DNA from: Ampullaceana balthica
Taxonomy: Eukaryota > Mollusca > Gastropoda > Lymnaeidae
Direction: 5' to 3'
Length of the DNA: 64,000 nt
Assembly: GCA_944989445.1 (NCBI GenBank)
Contig: CALYLW010000741.1
Location: 124,001 to 188,000, forward strand
Part shown: piece by piece, positions 12,601-50,468 of the stretch
Layout: the number at the start of each line of letters is the position of its first letter
Position numbering within the stretch: the stretch's first letter is position 1
Translations under genes and position numbers: made by a program
The notes under the pieces: model-generated
Seen by the model: only the letters and a program-made list of their open reading frames with translations
Database searches by the model: none
What the model was told of the DNA's origin: nothing

Positions 12601-13015
12601 AAGTGGCACTTGGACTTTCAGAAGACGACCTAAAATTCCGTCACTTTCAATCAAAACCAAAATTAATCCTTCAGTTAAAAATTCCTTTCATTCAAAATCC
12701 TTGCAAATGTATTGGATCAAATGGTTGTCTTGGTGCCGAGATGAAAATACGATTGCACACCAGAAATTATTAAACATGGATGAAAAAAAAATGTATGTCT
12801 TGACATAACCATGAGTACGTTGGCACATTATGGGTCTCTTTTAAAATAGTTTACTGTAATCCGTATTTTATCAAGTTACTTGATGAGATATGAAGTCTTG
12901 TATTTCTGTCATCGTTTTTTTTTACATTATTAAACTGTTAAATAATATTCATTTACTTACACGAATCAGCCATCGTCTTTGTTATGACAGCAAACATCAA
13001 CATTAGTTGAAGCAT
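2062..13015 (-). CDS. NT-A: secreted neurotrophin/Spatzle-like cystine-knot growth factor, 4 coding exons
   Basis: Exons on the minus strand are 12961-13015, 9820-9998, 7369-7550 and 2062-2206 (561 bp, 186 aa plus stop). All junctions have GT/AG ends and compatible phases (1, 0, 2). The product starts with a hydrophobic signal peptide (MLQLMLMFAV...), then an acidic prodomain. A basic site VRKR is formed across the exon 2/3 junction, followed by the knot domain. Six cysteines match the NGF knot: FDC, VVEC, QAC, SEC and CAC. The third-to-fourth cysteine spacing is 12 residues as in NGF, and the last two form CxC. WFYVVEC and CRGVNT resemble neurotrophin FFETKC and CRGID. A sequon NLT lies in the first finger. 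By family knowledge it would be a secreted, processed dimer acting on a Trk- or Toll-type receptor. Neurotrophin is favoured over Spatzle because of the C-R/E-G-I/V-D/N-T motif. The family is inferred by eye, without a database search. It is paralogous to NT-B at 18.8-47 kb. Confidence 0.82.
2305..3680. mobile_element. TA-flanked MITE (GGGCTGGTACTG ends) split by a repeat dimer
   Basis: Begins TA/GGGCTGGTACTGATTTT and ends CCGCAGCCC/TA, with AATCGATTAAT-rich subterminal inverted repeats. The relative at 49991-50468 lacks the insertion; aligning the two shows that about 940 bp (2609-3545) was inserted near its 3' third. TA target and no coding capacity suggest a Tc/mariner-class non-autonomous element. 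It lies in NT-A intron 3. Confidence 0.6.
2609..3545 (+). repeat. Tandem dimer of dispersed repeat R1
   Basis: Two head-to-tail copies (about 2609-3094 and 3095-3545) of a roughly 490-bp repeat. It starts with an ACCCGTAAAAA/TTTTTGACTATAAATCC block, has TATAATACGCAGCGCAA and GAAATTTTGATCGATC in the middle, and ends TTAATATAAAGGATTT. The two copies share the junction ACCCGTAAAAA. Other copies are at 11775-12272 (reverse), 20362-20865 and 63425-63935. Confidence 0.75.
3684..5470 (+). mobile_element. TIR transposon with GGGGCCGTCC ends, carrying a zinc-finger ORF; right terminus lost
   Basis: Left terminus GGGGCCGTCCATAAAGTACG after a TAA, then G-rich and (in mirror) C-rich arms around GTGACACTTTGTG. 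The interior matches, in opposite orientation, the complete copy at 47601-48976. Here the right terminus stops after AGCGTGACG and is replaced by the (CT)n repeat cluster. Superfamily is unassigned: 3-bp TWA flanks recall PIF/Harbinger, but I see no transposase. A run of AATCCGGCTCCAGC-like short repeats lies at 5010-5270. Confidence 0.65.
3903..4588 (+). pseudogene. Transposon-borne C2H2 zinc-finger protein, frameshifted
   Basis: Opens MKCVSPECVVHKSELD, then a stop and a frameshift; the frame resumes at 4200 and reads to 4493. A classical C-x2-C-x12-H-x3-H finger (CKVCHIYFVSQTILKKHTGHH region) lies at 4275-4337, followed by a basic stretch IKRIRPLRIASRRQRGPIAV and an acidic tail (ENEHTEAVE, LDEDEL). 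The second copy (48190-48742, minus) has the same N-terminus and basic region but lacks the finger segment. Function unknown; it may be a DNA-binding accessory protein of the element. Confidence 0.5.
5474..7200 (-). repeat. Tandem trimer of R2 units, each with an internal (CT)n tract
   Basis: Three head-to-tail units (about 5474-5895 truncated, 5896-6548, 6549-7200). On the plus strand each runs AAATCC(C)TTATATTAAC, a CT microsatellite, GGGCGGGCGGAAAAACA, a block with GAAATTTCAGATCGATC, and ends TCATATATAAGGGATTTATAG. The ends resemble those of R1, so R1 and R2 are probably one superfamily. Head-to-tail units with a microsatellite at a fixed internal site recall Helitron-like non-autonomous elements. 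Leucine/serine-repeat ORFs here are artefacts. Confidence 0.7.
5925..6174. repeat. (CT)n microsatellite, about 250 bp
   Basis: Nearly pure CT with rare TA, GT and TATC interruptions; gives spurious ORFs of 141-180 codons. A second tract is at 6579-6668. Confidence 0.95.
7369..7550 (-). CDS. NT-A exon 3: first half of cystine knot
   Basis: The acceptor TTATCCCAG is followed by 182 bp in phase 0 to phase 2, with donor GTCAGT. It encodes RQLMSDRCFDCPVNARF, the sequon NLT, then QWFYVVECRTASQACRGVNT. It carries knot cysteines 1 to 3 plus one extra cysteine (DRC). Length and phases are identical to NT-B exon 3 (19541-19722), which it resembles along its whole length. Confidence 0.82.
7933..8147 (-). 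mobile_element. hAT-like MITE, GCGGCTC family
   Basis: About 215 bp with the family ends GGCCCAACCGCAGCTC and, on the right, AGGTCTGGCCACCCC. Interior phrases CATGCGGCTCTTCTGTGCTC and GAGCCATT match the copy at 42584-42790 in reverse. No clear target duplication. Confidence 0.6.
8245..9308. mobile_element. Degenerate GGGGCCGTCC-type TIR element
   Basis: Left GGGCCATCCGCAAATAAAG followed by C-rich arms, right CCCCCCCTC... ATTAATGAATGGCCCC. The ends are imperfect versions of the family. The interior contains the minisatellite at 8806-8990 and otherwise AT-rich sequence. Confidence 0.4.
8806..8990. repeat. Minisatellite, about 22-bp units
   Basis: About eight units of GTGACAGTTTGTGACAGATG with point differences. 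The 89-codon minus ORF (ICHKLSLHLSHTVN-like) is produced by the repeat. Confidence 0.85.
9820..9998 (-). CDS. NT-A exon 2: prodomain
   Basis: The acceptor TATTTGCAG precedes TISEQPDLDAPT, and the exon runs 179 bp to a clean GTGAGT donor in phase 0. The residues are acidic and polar (RARAEEDF, ESAEVEAEDLF) without cysteines, as expected of a cleaved propeptide. It ends VRK; the first codon of the next exon is Arg, so a basic R-K-R processing site forms at the junction. Confidence 0.72.
10147..10252. mobile_element. GGGGCCGTCC element fragment (left end)
   Basis: AGGGCCGTTCATAAAGTACG followed by a G-rich arm and TGTGACGTCACACG; truncated where the hAT MITE at 10257 begins. Confidence 0.45.
10257..10838. 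mobile_element. hAT-like MITE with CAGGGGCGGATTAA ends
   Basis: Left CAGGGGCGGATTAAGACTG, right TTAATCCGCCATAG, with inner GGGGCCC-rich inverted segments at 10278-10312 and 10790-10812. Contains a tRNA-like segment at 10502-10572 on the minus strand. Target duplication weak. Confidence 0.5.
10502..10572 (-). repeat. tRNA-like SINE head or tRNA pseudogene
   Basis: The minus strand has A-box-like TGGCCGGATG and a B-box GGTTCGATCCC with the expected spacing. The acceptor arms do not pair convincingly, so it is more likely a SINE head than a working tRNA. Confidence 0.4.
11396..11725. repeat. Intron-1 block shared with NT-B
   Basis: About 330 bp closely similar to 23318-23636 in the same orientation (shared: ATTGCGTTTATA, CATACCAGATAGAGG, CCATAACATCTATCGGGTTG, AATAGCTAATAATATTTAG). 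Both copies lie between exons 1 and 2 of the two paralogous genes. Either intron sequence retained since gene duplication or a two-copy mobile repeat; a scrap near 12440-12480 favours a repeat. Confidence 0.6.
11775..12272 (-). repeat. Dispersed repeat R1, reverse copy
   Basis: Full-length R1 in reverse: begins AAATCCTTTATATTAACT and ends TTGTTTTTTACGGGTTT, with all internal landmarks. The 12280-12960 interval has AT-rich sequence with a 93-codon ORF that I do not recognise. Confidence 0.7.
12961..13015 (-). CDS. NT-A exon 1: signal peptide
   Basis: This short exon encodes MLQLMLMFAVITKTMADS plus one base, then a strong donor GTAAGT (phase 1). An in-frame upstream ATG at 13069 would add 18 residues (MSIYPATAPS...). 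I chose 13015 because it gives a compact signal peptide like that of NT-B, but the start is uncertain. The split T joins AT of exon 2 to give Tyr. Confidence 0.7.
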
Positions 13016-13153
13016 CGCGCGGCTCAACAGTAAACCGACAGATGGCGCTGTGGCGGGATAAATGGACATTTCTTTCTGCACACAAAAAAACTACTTCTAC
13101 GATCGCTATTCCTGTGGTATTTATTGTAGTGGTATCGCCCAGACCGAACCCCC

Positions 13154-13187
13154 TGGCGTCGACAAACCTCGCCCAAAGTCTCGCGGT
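13154..13187 (-). promoter_or_regulatory. Conserved upstream block of NT-A
   Basis: About 140-170 bp upstream of the NT-A start, the minus strand reads ACCGCGAGACTTT, then GCGAGGTT and GACGCCA. NT-B has the same at 47097-47131. TACAATAAA follows closely in both. Likely promoter or 5'UTR conserved between paralogues. Confidence 0.5.
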
Positions 13188-13859
13188 ATGAAATATTACT
13201 GCTGACAATGATCTCGTCGCAGTCTGTGGCGTGCGGCCAAGAAATCAAAATTGTCCCCGAATTCCACCAAACCAATGTTGTTTCAAATACATGTATTAAG
13301 CGGTCTTGTTGTTATTGTTGTTTTAACTACTGAAATTAGAAAAAAAAATAATCTTGAGGAAAAATTATCGTTGGCGCCTATGACTCATTCATCAAATATT
13401 CCTTGCATTTCAATTTTTATCAAAAAGCTTATCACTTGAAAAAGGATTTTTTAAATATTTACGTTCGGACTGCAAGAAAACAACGTTACTATTGGATGGG
13501 CGCCTGCATTGTGTCATCCCCCCCCTACACACACACGCACAAATAAATAAATAAAAAACATTCTAAGTTTAGAGGTAATATGGATACACCATACAACTTT
13601 TGGGCATTTACGTATCAAGCCCCACCCCTTTTTCCCCACCTTAGATGTGATGGTGTCGTTAAGCCAGTGATAAAGGCAAGCTATAAACTCTATTCGCTCT
13701 AAGGCCCCGTTTCACCAACAGTTTTAGAAGTTTCTTCTTGACATCCATGGAGATTACGGAGATGTTGTGTATCATAATGCTATAAGATAGCTCAGTCGGG
13801 GGATAGCACTTCAGCGCCTCTACACACTTAAATAAGAAACGAGGCTATTCATCTTGGAC

Positions 13860-14400
13860 ATCTTGGAAAATAAGGGACAACCAATTCCAGAACTATCTGA
13901 TCCTGCTTGGCTAGTAGATTTTGATTTTTAGTTGATGTGACAAGACATCTAAACTTTCTTTACACAAATCTTCAAGGGCGAACAGCAGTGGTAAACCAAT
14001 TATATTCACAAATCAATGCCTTTGGAAACAAGCTGCACATTATTTTTCAAAGGCAACTGTCTCAAATGCAGACTAATATCACACATTTCGCCCAACTACA
14101 GGAAATCATTACAAGTTTTCCCAGAAAGAAACTGCAATGAGCATAGGCAGAGGTAAGTTGCAGATGTCATATCCATAGCTCATGATGAATTTGAAAGACG
14201 CTTTCCGGATTTAGCAACTATTGAAAGGGAAATCATTTTTTTTTGGTCTTCACCTTTCTCTTTGGACGCCGATGTTGCTCCAGGCAATCTGCAACTGGAA
14301 CTCAAGGCGTTTCAAAGTGCTGCTGAATGCCACAGCAGACAACAGCTTTTTCTAATTGCCTTTTTACTGTCTGCTGGATTATGACAGATTCCAAGAAATT
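13860..14400 (+). pseudogene. Decayed hAT-class transposase, GTF2IRD2/ZBED-like
   Basis: Several frames together read PAWLVDF, TRHLNFLYTNLQGRTAVVNQ, HFAQLQEI, DEFERRFPDL and APGNLQLELKAFQS. These are characteristic pieces of the domesticated/transposon family with the WL.D..FL.DIT.HLN.LN..LQG signature. At least three frame changes and stops; non-functional. The region 13290-13860 holds nothing further that I recognise. Confidence 0.6.
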
Positions 14401-14406
14401 CTGAAT

Positions 14407-14515
14407 TGACGTCATATTTCTTAAACACCCCCCCCCTAACCTTCGTCACCCATCGTCACAAAAGTTTGACCCCCCCCCCTCAAACCAGGTGAGTGACGTC
14501 ATTTATGGACGGCCC
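14407..14515. mobile_element. GGGGCCGTCC MITE fragment (right end)
   Basis: TGACGTCATATTTCTTAAACAC, C-rich arms with CGTCACAAAAG, then GACGTCATTTATGGACGGCCCC. Only the right terminus is present. Confidence 0.55.
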
Positions 14516-14957
14516 CATATTCGTCATTCTTACTGAACCTGCTAATAGCCATATCTCTGTCAGCAGTTTTTAAAATTGAAAATATTTCGGATAATTTAAA
14601 TATTTTTAACATTGGAATTTTAAGCTATGGGCCAATAAGAGGATATAATTTGTAAAAAAATAAAATTTAATACAAATATTTTAACAATTTATGGATTCGT
14701 CTACTTTGCGTTAGAAGCTGGCTGCTAAAACAATAACAAGGCGCATTCTTGAGATAATAAATGGCGTGCCTTAATCTATCATAACATCTTTGAATAAAGA
14801 AAGAAAAGAAAACTATTATTATAAATAGAAGGGGTAATTTATTTTGATATTACCTGGAACATCATATTAAAATTAAAATCTATGGTATTTTCTAGTTAAC
14901 GATTAAGTATATCAAGTTAATAATATGGTATATTCCCGTAAACAATATGGTTTACAT

Positions 14958-15278
14958 CAAGGGTCGCGAAACCATGGCTCGCGACTCGCGAGACAGATGA
15001 GGCTCTATTGATGGCTGCATCTGGCTCTCAGACACGCAACGTTTATTCAGACTCATTTGACCTACATATTAAATGCATTTTTTTTTAAACAGCATAACAA
15101 TGTTATTAAAAAAAGAATTCAAAAACATAAGTATTGTACTTTTAGTGTTGAAATTACACAAAAAGCTCACATTTACATTGAATTTTAGTTTTAAACATGA
15201 TGTATGGGTCTCACAGAATTACTTTTCAAAATATGTGGTGTTTATGGCTCGCTCAGACAAAAAGATTCCCGACCCCTG
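14958..15278. mobile_element. Intact hAT-like MITE, 321 bp, perfect 8-bp target duplication
   Basis: Begins CAAGGGTCGCGAAACC and ends GATTCCCGACCCCTG, flanked by perfect duplications gtttacat (14950-14957 and 15279-15286). The perfect duplication suggests relatively recent insertion. Confidence 0.8.
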
Positions 15279-15286
15279 GTTTACAT

Positions 15287-16025
15287 TATCGTAATCTTTA
15301 TTTATTTTTTTTAACAAAAAAAAATGAATTTAGATGAGACTCAATTATCCTACATAAGGGCAATTTATGGCTATGCATTTATTACACTTAATCCTGAAGG
15401 AAAAAGAAAATGATAAAAAGAAATGAGTTTCTATCCAAAGACCGATCATTTGTTTTCAATAATTAGAGATATTAAACGTTTGCTTGGATTTGTTACAAAT
15501 ATTTTTACTTGAGGCTTAATTGATTTCTCCGATAGTTTCTCTTTTTCGGTGGAACTGCGTTAGTTTTCTATATTTCGGATACTTGAGATACAAAATACTT
15601 ACGCAGGTGTTGTGTAATGACGTATTGCAATAATAAACGAAATCTGGCCATCAAAAAGGAAAACATTAGTTTGAGTTTTTTTCCCTGTGAATATTTATAG
15701 GCGCTATAATCTGTTCCTTGTGTGGAACTAAAAGTCTTGTTATTTTGTCATCAAAGAAGTATTAAATTTCACTAAAATGTAAACATATTGTTAAAGGACA
15801 TATTTATTTATTTTTAATTATTTATTTATTTCATATGAATATTTAGTGTAGCAAATTTCAATTGACTTTTCCCCTAACGAGAATATTTTAGTGCTTTAGT
15901 ATAAAAAAAATAAATTTAAAAAATTTAAAAAAGCAGGTCTTCCAAAGTACACAATTGGATTTATGCAATTATGCTAATTTTCTTCGCTCTGATTGTTTGC
16001 TATTTCATTTCAACATTTTCTCACC
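15287..16025. other. AT-rich intergenic stretch
   Basis: Between the 15 kb MITE and the GCGGCTC-type element; no coding sequence, no repeat structure seen. Confidence 0.6.
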
Positions 16026-16027
16026 TT

Positions 16028-16990
16028 CAGCAGAATGCGGCTCTTCTTTACTCTCGTTGCGGCTCACGAGCAATTTAAGAAATTAAACGTTTTCGTTTGA
16101 AATATTTCATATATCCCAAAAAAATAAAAAGTTAAAAATGAATCTTGACTAAAGCAAAGGATTAAAAGTAATATGGGCTTGATTTAAAATTTAAAATTTG
16201 AAGGGAGCGATTGGTTTTTTATTTGTTGCTGATGTAAACTGTTAAGTTTCTCTTCTGGTTCCGTTAAAACTCCGCTTTTAAAAGTATTAATCATTACTGT
16301 CAGTCCTTTTATATTTAGAAACTTATTATTTTAAACTTTCAATAAAAAATGGCAACAAGTTGCAGGAAATGAAAATATAAAATCCTGTTCCGCTTTTCTC
16401 ATCAATACATTCATAATATACGTAATCAAAGATGGTTTCCAGCTTCCCATGAACATTGTTAATGATTGATATGGAAATCTTCTGCTGCTGAAATGGGGCT
16501 GTTAAAGTTACAGGAAGATCAGGCTTTAGCTCGTGGCAGCAGTGTAATATCCTCATCTTAAGACAGCTAATTGCTGGTTTACATCCTATTTCGGTACAAC
16601 CTACTGCTGTGAACCTTTGTACTCCCCAAAGAAATTCATAAAATCAAAGCATCGAGCAGTAACAAGCAACAAGCATCCGACAGAACTTCTTCGCACGACA
16701 ACTACTAGCTAACGACCATAGTTAAGCAAACTTATTAGCTCAGAACTTCTCAGCAGAATCATAACTCACTATACTCATGAGTCAATATGCTGTGTGTTTC
16801 TATTCATAAATTTTACATATTTAAATATTTGTTCATTGTTTAGCTGCAATTTTTCTTAAACATGCGGTTAGGGTTAAATTTAATTTTTTAAACTGAAATT
16901 TTTAAATCATTAAATTGCGGCTCTCAACAATTTTTTAAAAATATTTTTAAAATTGCTCTCAATTACTAAAGGTCTGACCACCCCGGTCTA
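16028..16990 (-). mobile_element. Longer GCGGCTC-family hAT-like element
   Basis: Left has GAATGCGGCTCTTCTTTACTC, right has GCGGCTCTCAACAATT and ACTAAAGGTCTGACCACCCC, both family landmarks, about 0.96 kb apart. The interior holds a 76-codon minus ORF (16326-16556) beginning MRILHCCHELKPDLPVTLTA, which is not low-complexity; it may be a remnant of an internal gene. Unrecognised. Confidence 0.45.
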
Positions 16991-17477
16991 GATTCTAGAG
17001 CTTCATTACATTGTGATACGTATCCAACACGCTTATTATTTAATTGTTGATTCATCATTTGCTGCATCAATTCTAACACCAAGAATTAATTTGTCATCGA
17101 TGATTCTCGACCCCGTCCCCAGTTTGCTGATGAATTGATTACATAACATTGATTGGAAACTTCTATTTATTCCCTTAAAAGGAACAAAATATTTATTTAT
17201 TTTTAAAATAAAAATGATTTTGTTCAGCTTCACACTTATTTTGCATTCATTATCCAACTTATAATGGAGCAACTTTCATGTCATTTACCAACATTTCAGT
17301 AAATAAACGATTACGGATTCATTTTTAGATTAACGAAATTAAAGATTAATCAATAATTATGAATTTGTCTTCTGGGTTTAAAAGGAATGCATACATTTTT
17401 GACTTGCGAATGAAAACATTCTTATCGAATATTATTTCACTTTTCAACATCATAAGTCCCGAATGACTGAAACGACC

Positions 17478-18045
17478 TTATGATTGGTTAAATTCTATAT
17501 TATGATTGGTGAAATTCTATATCATGATTGGTTAAATTATATATTATGATTGGTTAAATTCTATATTATGATTGGTTAAATTATATATTATGGTTGGTTA
17601 AATTATATATTATGATTGGTTAAATTCTATATTATGATTGGTGAAATTCTATATTATGATTGGTGAAATTCTATATCATGATTGGTTAAATTATATATTA
17701 TGATTGGTTAAATTCTATATTATGATTGGTTAAATTATATATTATGGTTGGTTAAATTATATATTATGATTGGTTAAATTCTATATTATGATTGGTGAAA
17801 TTCTATATCATGATTGGTTAAATTATATATTATGATTGGTTAAATTCTATATTATGATTGGTTAAATTATATATTATGGTTGGTTAAATTATATATTATG
17901 ATTGGTTAAATTCTATATTATGGTTGGTTAAATTCTATATTATGGTTGGTTAAATTATATATTATGATTGGTTAAATTCTATATTATGATTGGTTAAATT
18001 CTATATTATGATTGGTTAAATTCTATATTATGATTGGTTAACTTT
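17478..18045. repeat. 22-bp minisatellite with higher-order structure
   Basis: About 25 units of TATGATTGGTTAAATTCTAT with variants ATATAT, GGTTGG and GGTGAA. The same sequence of variants recurs every several units, so amplification involved multi-unit blocks. It contains many ATTGG/CCAAT motifs. Lies between NT-A and NT-B. Confidence 0.9.
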
Positions 18046-18786
18046 GGTCTGGTCGTGCTACTCCAATCACCAACTAACAAGGATGTAAAATCTCGTGATG
18101 GTCTTTTAGACTAAATAAATACTCTTGAATATTACAAGAACAAACGAGAGAAACAAATGTTTCATTGAGTGTATTTTTAGCATTAACTTATTCAACAAAA
18201 AATTGATAAGTACGTTATTTTTTATTTCAATTTTGCTGTTAGTGTCATGTGTTTAAAAACGTATGTGTGCATATAGCTCTTAACAGCATAAAAAACCTAA
18301 GAATAATCAATACACATAATTTGCAATGTCTGTCATGACTGTCTGTCCGTGACGCTACTAATTTTAGAAAGCAGCGCACTAAATTACTGCACCAGAAATA
18401 ACTCTTTTCGAACGTTCCGTATAAAATTTTGCAATATGAAAATCAATGAATAAAATAAAAATAAATAAAAGTTATGTATTACATTAATTTTTATTCTGAT
18501 GTGGATAATCTCGGACTGGTTAGATTTCAGCTGAAGTGTATTTATTTTGAAACCTTCCGTCGTTTTTGACGGGTGATACAGTAGTACATATTTATATTTC
18601 TTAAACATTTTCAAACAAACATTGTTTAAGCCAATCCACATAGAAATAAAACAACCACACACACACAAATTCAAATCAACTAACAGTTTGAAAACTGTGT
18701 GTGTTCTTTTTTATTACTGTGTATGTACTGTTTGCAATTTTCATATTTGAGTTGTCATTGTCCGAAATAAAGTTGGAGTCATTCAT
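18046..18786. other. Downstream flank of NT-B
   Basis: AT-rich sequence past the NT-B stop. A 96-codon minus ORF (18384-18674) is lysine/phenylalanine/isoleucine-rich and looks like chance. Possible 3'UTR. Confidence 0.5.
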
Positions 18787-46978
<28,192 letters not shown>

Positions 46979-47096
46979 TGTTGCGGAGGGTGGTGATGTA
47001 ACAGCTTTAATGGTCAAGTCTTCCGGAATCAAAGAGATGCGCCCAAGAGAAGCAAGTGCCACTGTGACTATTCCATCGCCTTTTATTGTAGGATCG

Positions 47097-47131
47097 TGGT
47101 GTCTGCCAACCTCGCTGTAAAGTCTCGCGGT
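47097..47131 (-). promoter_or_regulatory. Conserved upstream block of NT-B
   Basis: Minus strand ACCGCGAGACTTT, AGCGAGGTT, GACACCA, then CCTACAATAAA and GGAATAG; matches the NT-A block at 13154-13187 at a similar distance (about 120-150 bp) from the start codon. Confidence 0.5.
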
Positions 47132-47600
47132 CTGATAGGCTACTGGTGACACTGACGTCAACGCCATTTCCGTTGAAAGATTGATACTCGCATGTGATAC
47201 ACGTGGTCCCAGAAATTATGTGTTTCAAAGTTTTAAATTTGTTAATTGTGGTTGCTGTGACATGGCAATGTGGGGCGGGGGCAGTAAAGTTGCATTTGTC
47301 AGCAAGTTGTGGTTGGATTTGTTTTAGTGGTGGAGTAGCTATAATCTCTGCTGCTTCTATGTTTGTTTTCCTTTGAACAGTGAACTAAACTCGCCCCGCT
47401 GTCTTCGGCTATTGTGCTGCACGGTGCGATAGGGGACGACTTGGTGCCATATAATTATAATTAATGGTAAATTACGGGCTGTGAATTATTATTGCCATGG
47501 TTTCTGTTCCATAATTCAACTTTCAGCTCATGCCACAACTCCCCCTTTTTTTTTCTTCGTATCGCCGTCAATACATTTTAGAAAGTAGCATCGCTAGTTA

Positions 47601-48976
47601 GGGGCCGTCCATAAAGTACGTCACGCTATTTTTGACGATTTTGACCCCCTCCCCCCCCCCTGTCACAAACTGTCACAAATCTCGGGACACCCCCCCCCCT
47701 ATAGTACGTCACACTTTCCAAAATTTTTTTAATTAACACCTAATTAAAATATTTAATTTAATACTTAAAATACACTTCACTATTAAATTGTATTAAAATA
47801 TAAAATTTCCACTTAAAAGTAGGGATGTACCGGATTCAAAATTTTGAAATCCGGCTGGAGCTGAAGTGGGCCGGATTTATGAAGTGAAATCCGGCTTGAG
47901 CCGGAATCAGATTTGTTAAAATGGCCAGATTCCGGATTTTCCGGGGCCATTGTGATTATGAATATATATATAAATTAGGGATCTACCGGCCCGCCGGATT
48001 TATGAAGTGAAATCCTGCAGGAGCCGAAGCCGGATTTTTAAAAGTACATAATAAAAAGAAAACAAAACAATTTGACTAAAAAAAAGACTAGATTGACTAA
48101 TTATGTGACCAACTCTTGTGCTATATTTAATCTGTTTATTATGGTCCTATTAATTATATTTCATTCAAAAATATTCACTGGACATCATCTGTGTTCATCC
48201 ATAGTTACGACTGACATCAATCTTTCACAATCATCGTTTCCTGGAAGGATAATTGCAGACAGATCAACTCGTCCTCATCTAGCCACTCAACAGCCTCTGG
48301 ATGTGCATTTTCTCCTCTGGCAATAACTGACATGGGTTCTCTTTGACTTATAGAAGTGATTCTCAAAGGACGGATGCGTTTTATCCGAGTTGATTCTTGA
48401 ACAGTTTGTTGATCTTGGCATAATTTCATCAAATTTGAGAGTTTGTGCTACAAACAAGGAAGGAAATTTATGAGAATCTGCATCTGCTCTTTCTTAAGCT
48501 TTGAGTCCATCATTTGTTTGGTTGATTGTGATTGGAGGAGGGAAGAATCTTTAAGGTAAAACATTAAAGTATGAGCTTCGTGCTTTGTCGCAACATTTCA
48601 TGTCCTGATATTTAATAACAATTTGAGTGAAATATTGGCTGGTGCGAACATGATTGTCAAACCATTCCTGATCTTTCGATATCAGTCCTGCTGTATCCAA
48701 TTCAGATTTATGAACAACACATTCAGGAGATACGCATTTCAATGCTATTTTGACATAAAACTAATTCTAATGTTTCACAAAATTTGTGAAAATTATTTTT
48801 AAAGCTATTTAAATTCTACTAAAAAAATATAAATAAATTAGAAAAAAATACTAAAAATAATAAATGTGTGACATCACACATGGCCTGACCCCCCCTCCCC
48901 CCTGTCACAAAGTGTCACACTTTCTTAGACCCCCTCCCCCCCCCCTCGGAGCGTGACGTACTTTATGGACGGCCCC
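47601..48976 (-). mobile_element. Complete GGGGCCGTCC TIR element, 1.38 kb, TTA target duplication
   Basis: TTA/GGGGCCGTCCATAAAGTACG to CGTACTTTATGGACGGCCCC/TTA, with long C-rich/G-rich imperfect inverted arms. Interior is the reverse of 3684-5470 including the AATCCGG short repeats. It carries the zinc-finger gene in shortened form. Confidence 0.8.
48190..48742 (-). pseudogene. Transposon ORF related to 3903-4588, zinc finger deleted
   Basis: MKCVSPECVVHKSELDTAGL, EWFDNHVRTSQYFTQI, CCDKARSSYFNVLP, then after a frame change CQDQQTVQESTRIKRIRPLR and AEWLDEDELICLQLSF. Relative to the other copy about 150 bp carrying the C2H2 finger is missing between ATGCCAAGATCAACA and CTGTTCAAGAATC. The shared N-terminus is less damaged here. 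Confidence 0.5.
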
Positions 48977-49790
48977 TTAGTATAATTTAAATTATGTGAA
49001 CCCACCTCCTCTGTGCCTAATCAACAGCTTTAAACAAAATCTTTTCTTTCTTTTCTTTCCACCCCATAAACTATATCAAACTTTTAGCACCCCTTATTTC
49101 CCGCAATCTTAAATTAAAAACGGAAGTAAATTTTCAAAATAAGATTAAATTGAAATGTATTTTTTATGATGTTCATAAATTATTATTTTTTTCCAAAACA
49201 AACCAGAAATTAGTGTAAAGCAATGTAATAAATGTTCTGCACAAATTGTAGAGATGTTTTAATTATATAATGCAGCGAACTTCTATAAAATTAGAAATTG
49301 TTGTAAACTAAATACAAAAGAACAGTATCATACAATTTCGATAATATTTGAAATGAAAAGAATAAGTTTTTACTAGTAGAATTTTTTTCCAGAATCTTTA
49401 AATTTTAAATGAAAATGATTTAATTTTAATACTTACGCTCATTTATTGTAAAACATGTTCACTACAGGCTAATTGCAACTCATGGAGACAAATGATGTCC
49501 TTCCAACTGGGAAACTTCCAGATCATCTCATTTAAACTAAGCCCCTTCAGCCCAGAAATTCAAGCAAAAAACACACACACACACAAAAGCGTGGTTCAAC
49601 CTTGAATCAGTACAGGACAAGGGCGTAGCTTGGGAAAGAGAGTACATTTGTCCAATTTTAAAAAGAAAACGTATAAACTAAAGAAAATTCAAAAAAAAAG
49701 CTTCTAGATTCATTATTAGAGAGTATTCAAAATTGACAAGCGTAGCACACTTATTTTAATCATTTAACCTAGAAAAACTACTTGAGGGAG

Positions 49791-49950
49791 CAGAAGCGTA
49801 CTAGGTTTTCCGCGCCCTTGGCTAATTCCTTTTTGGCGCCCTTGAGAAATAGGGGAAATACTTAATTATAGAGAATACATCGATTATTGAAGGATTAGCC
49901 CTCGGCACCCTTGGCAACTGCCCCGATGCCAAGTCGTTGTTAGGCCGCTG
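49791..49950 (+). mobile_element. Short hAT MITE (GCGCCCTTGGC family)
   Basis: CAGAAGCGTACTAGG to GTTGTTAGGCCGCTG with inner GCGCCCTTGGCTAATT / GCACCCTTGGCAACTG inverted motifs. A minimal derivative of the 25.2 kb hAT. Target duplication not convincing. Confidence 0.6.
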
Positions 49951-49990
49951 GGAAAGAAGAACAAAGAGTAAAGTTATTATACTTATACTA

Positions 49991-50468
49991 GGGCTGGTAC
50001 TGATTTTTTTTAATTGATTAATCGGCAAAAATTAATCGATTAATTTCGATTAATTATATTTTATATAACGCATATATATTTTTTTAATATTTATCCAGTT
50101 AAGTCGCGATTCATTATTTCTCGAAATCGTTTAAGTCGCGGTAATTCCATGGCTCCCATAGTATGTTATGTAACACAGTAAATTCGTTCTGCTATGACAG
50201 AAATAAGGAAGAAAAACCGTTTTGTTTACATATGCATGTCTAAATAAATAATAAAAATACGAGGGAAAAGAATGTACGTAGTAAAAAATATAAATTTTTA
50301 ATAAATTGGAGATCAAAAAATATTAGAAATGTTTTATTTCATTTTGATCGAATTTTATTCGATGAAATTAATTTTAATTAGGCCTGCGTAAATTAACGAT
50401 TAATTTCTCGATTAATAGTTAAAAATTTAAACGATTAAATTTTTTTTAACGATTAATCGACCCACCAC
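49991..50468. mobile_element. TA-flanked MITE (GGGCTGGTACTG)
   Basis: Uninterrupted relative of 2305-3680, sharing CATATATATTTT, GTAATTCCATGGCTC, AAATTCGTTCTGCTA and ATATTAGAAAT. The right end is eroded. Confidence 0.6.

Noticed and set aside
18384..18674. 96-codon minus ORF after NT-B
   Set aside because: AT-driven composition and location in presumed 3' flank.
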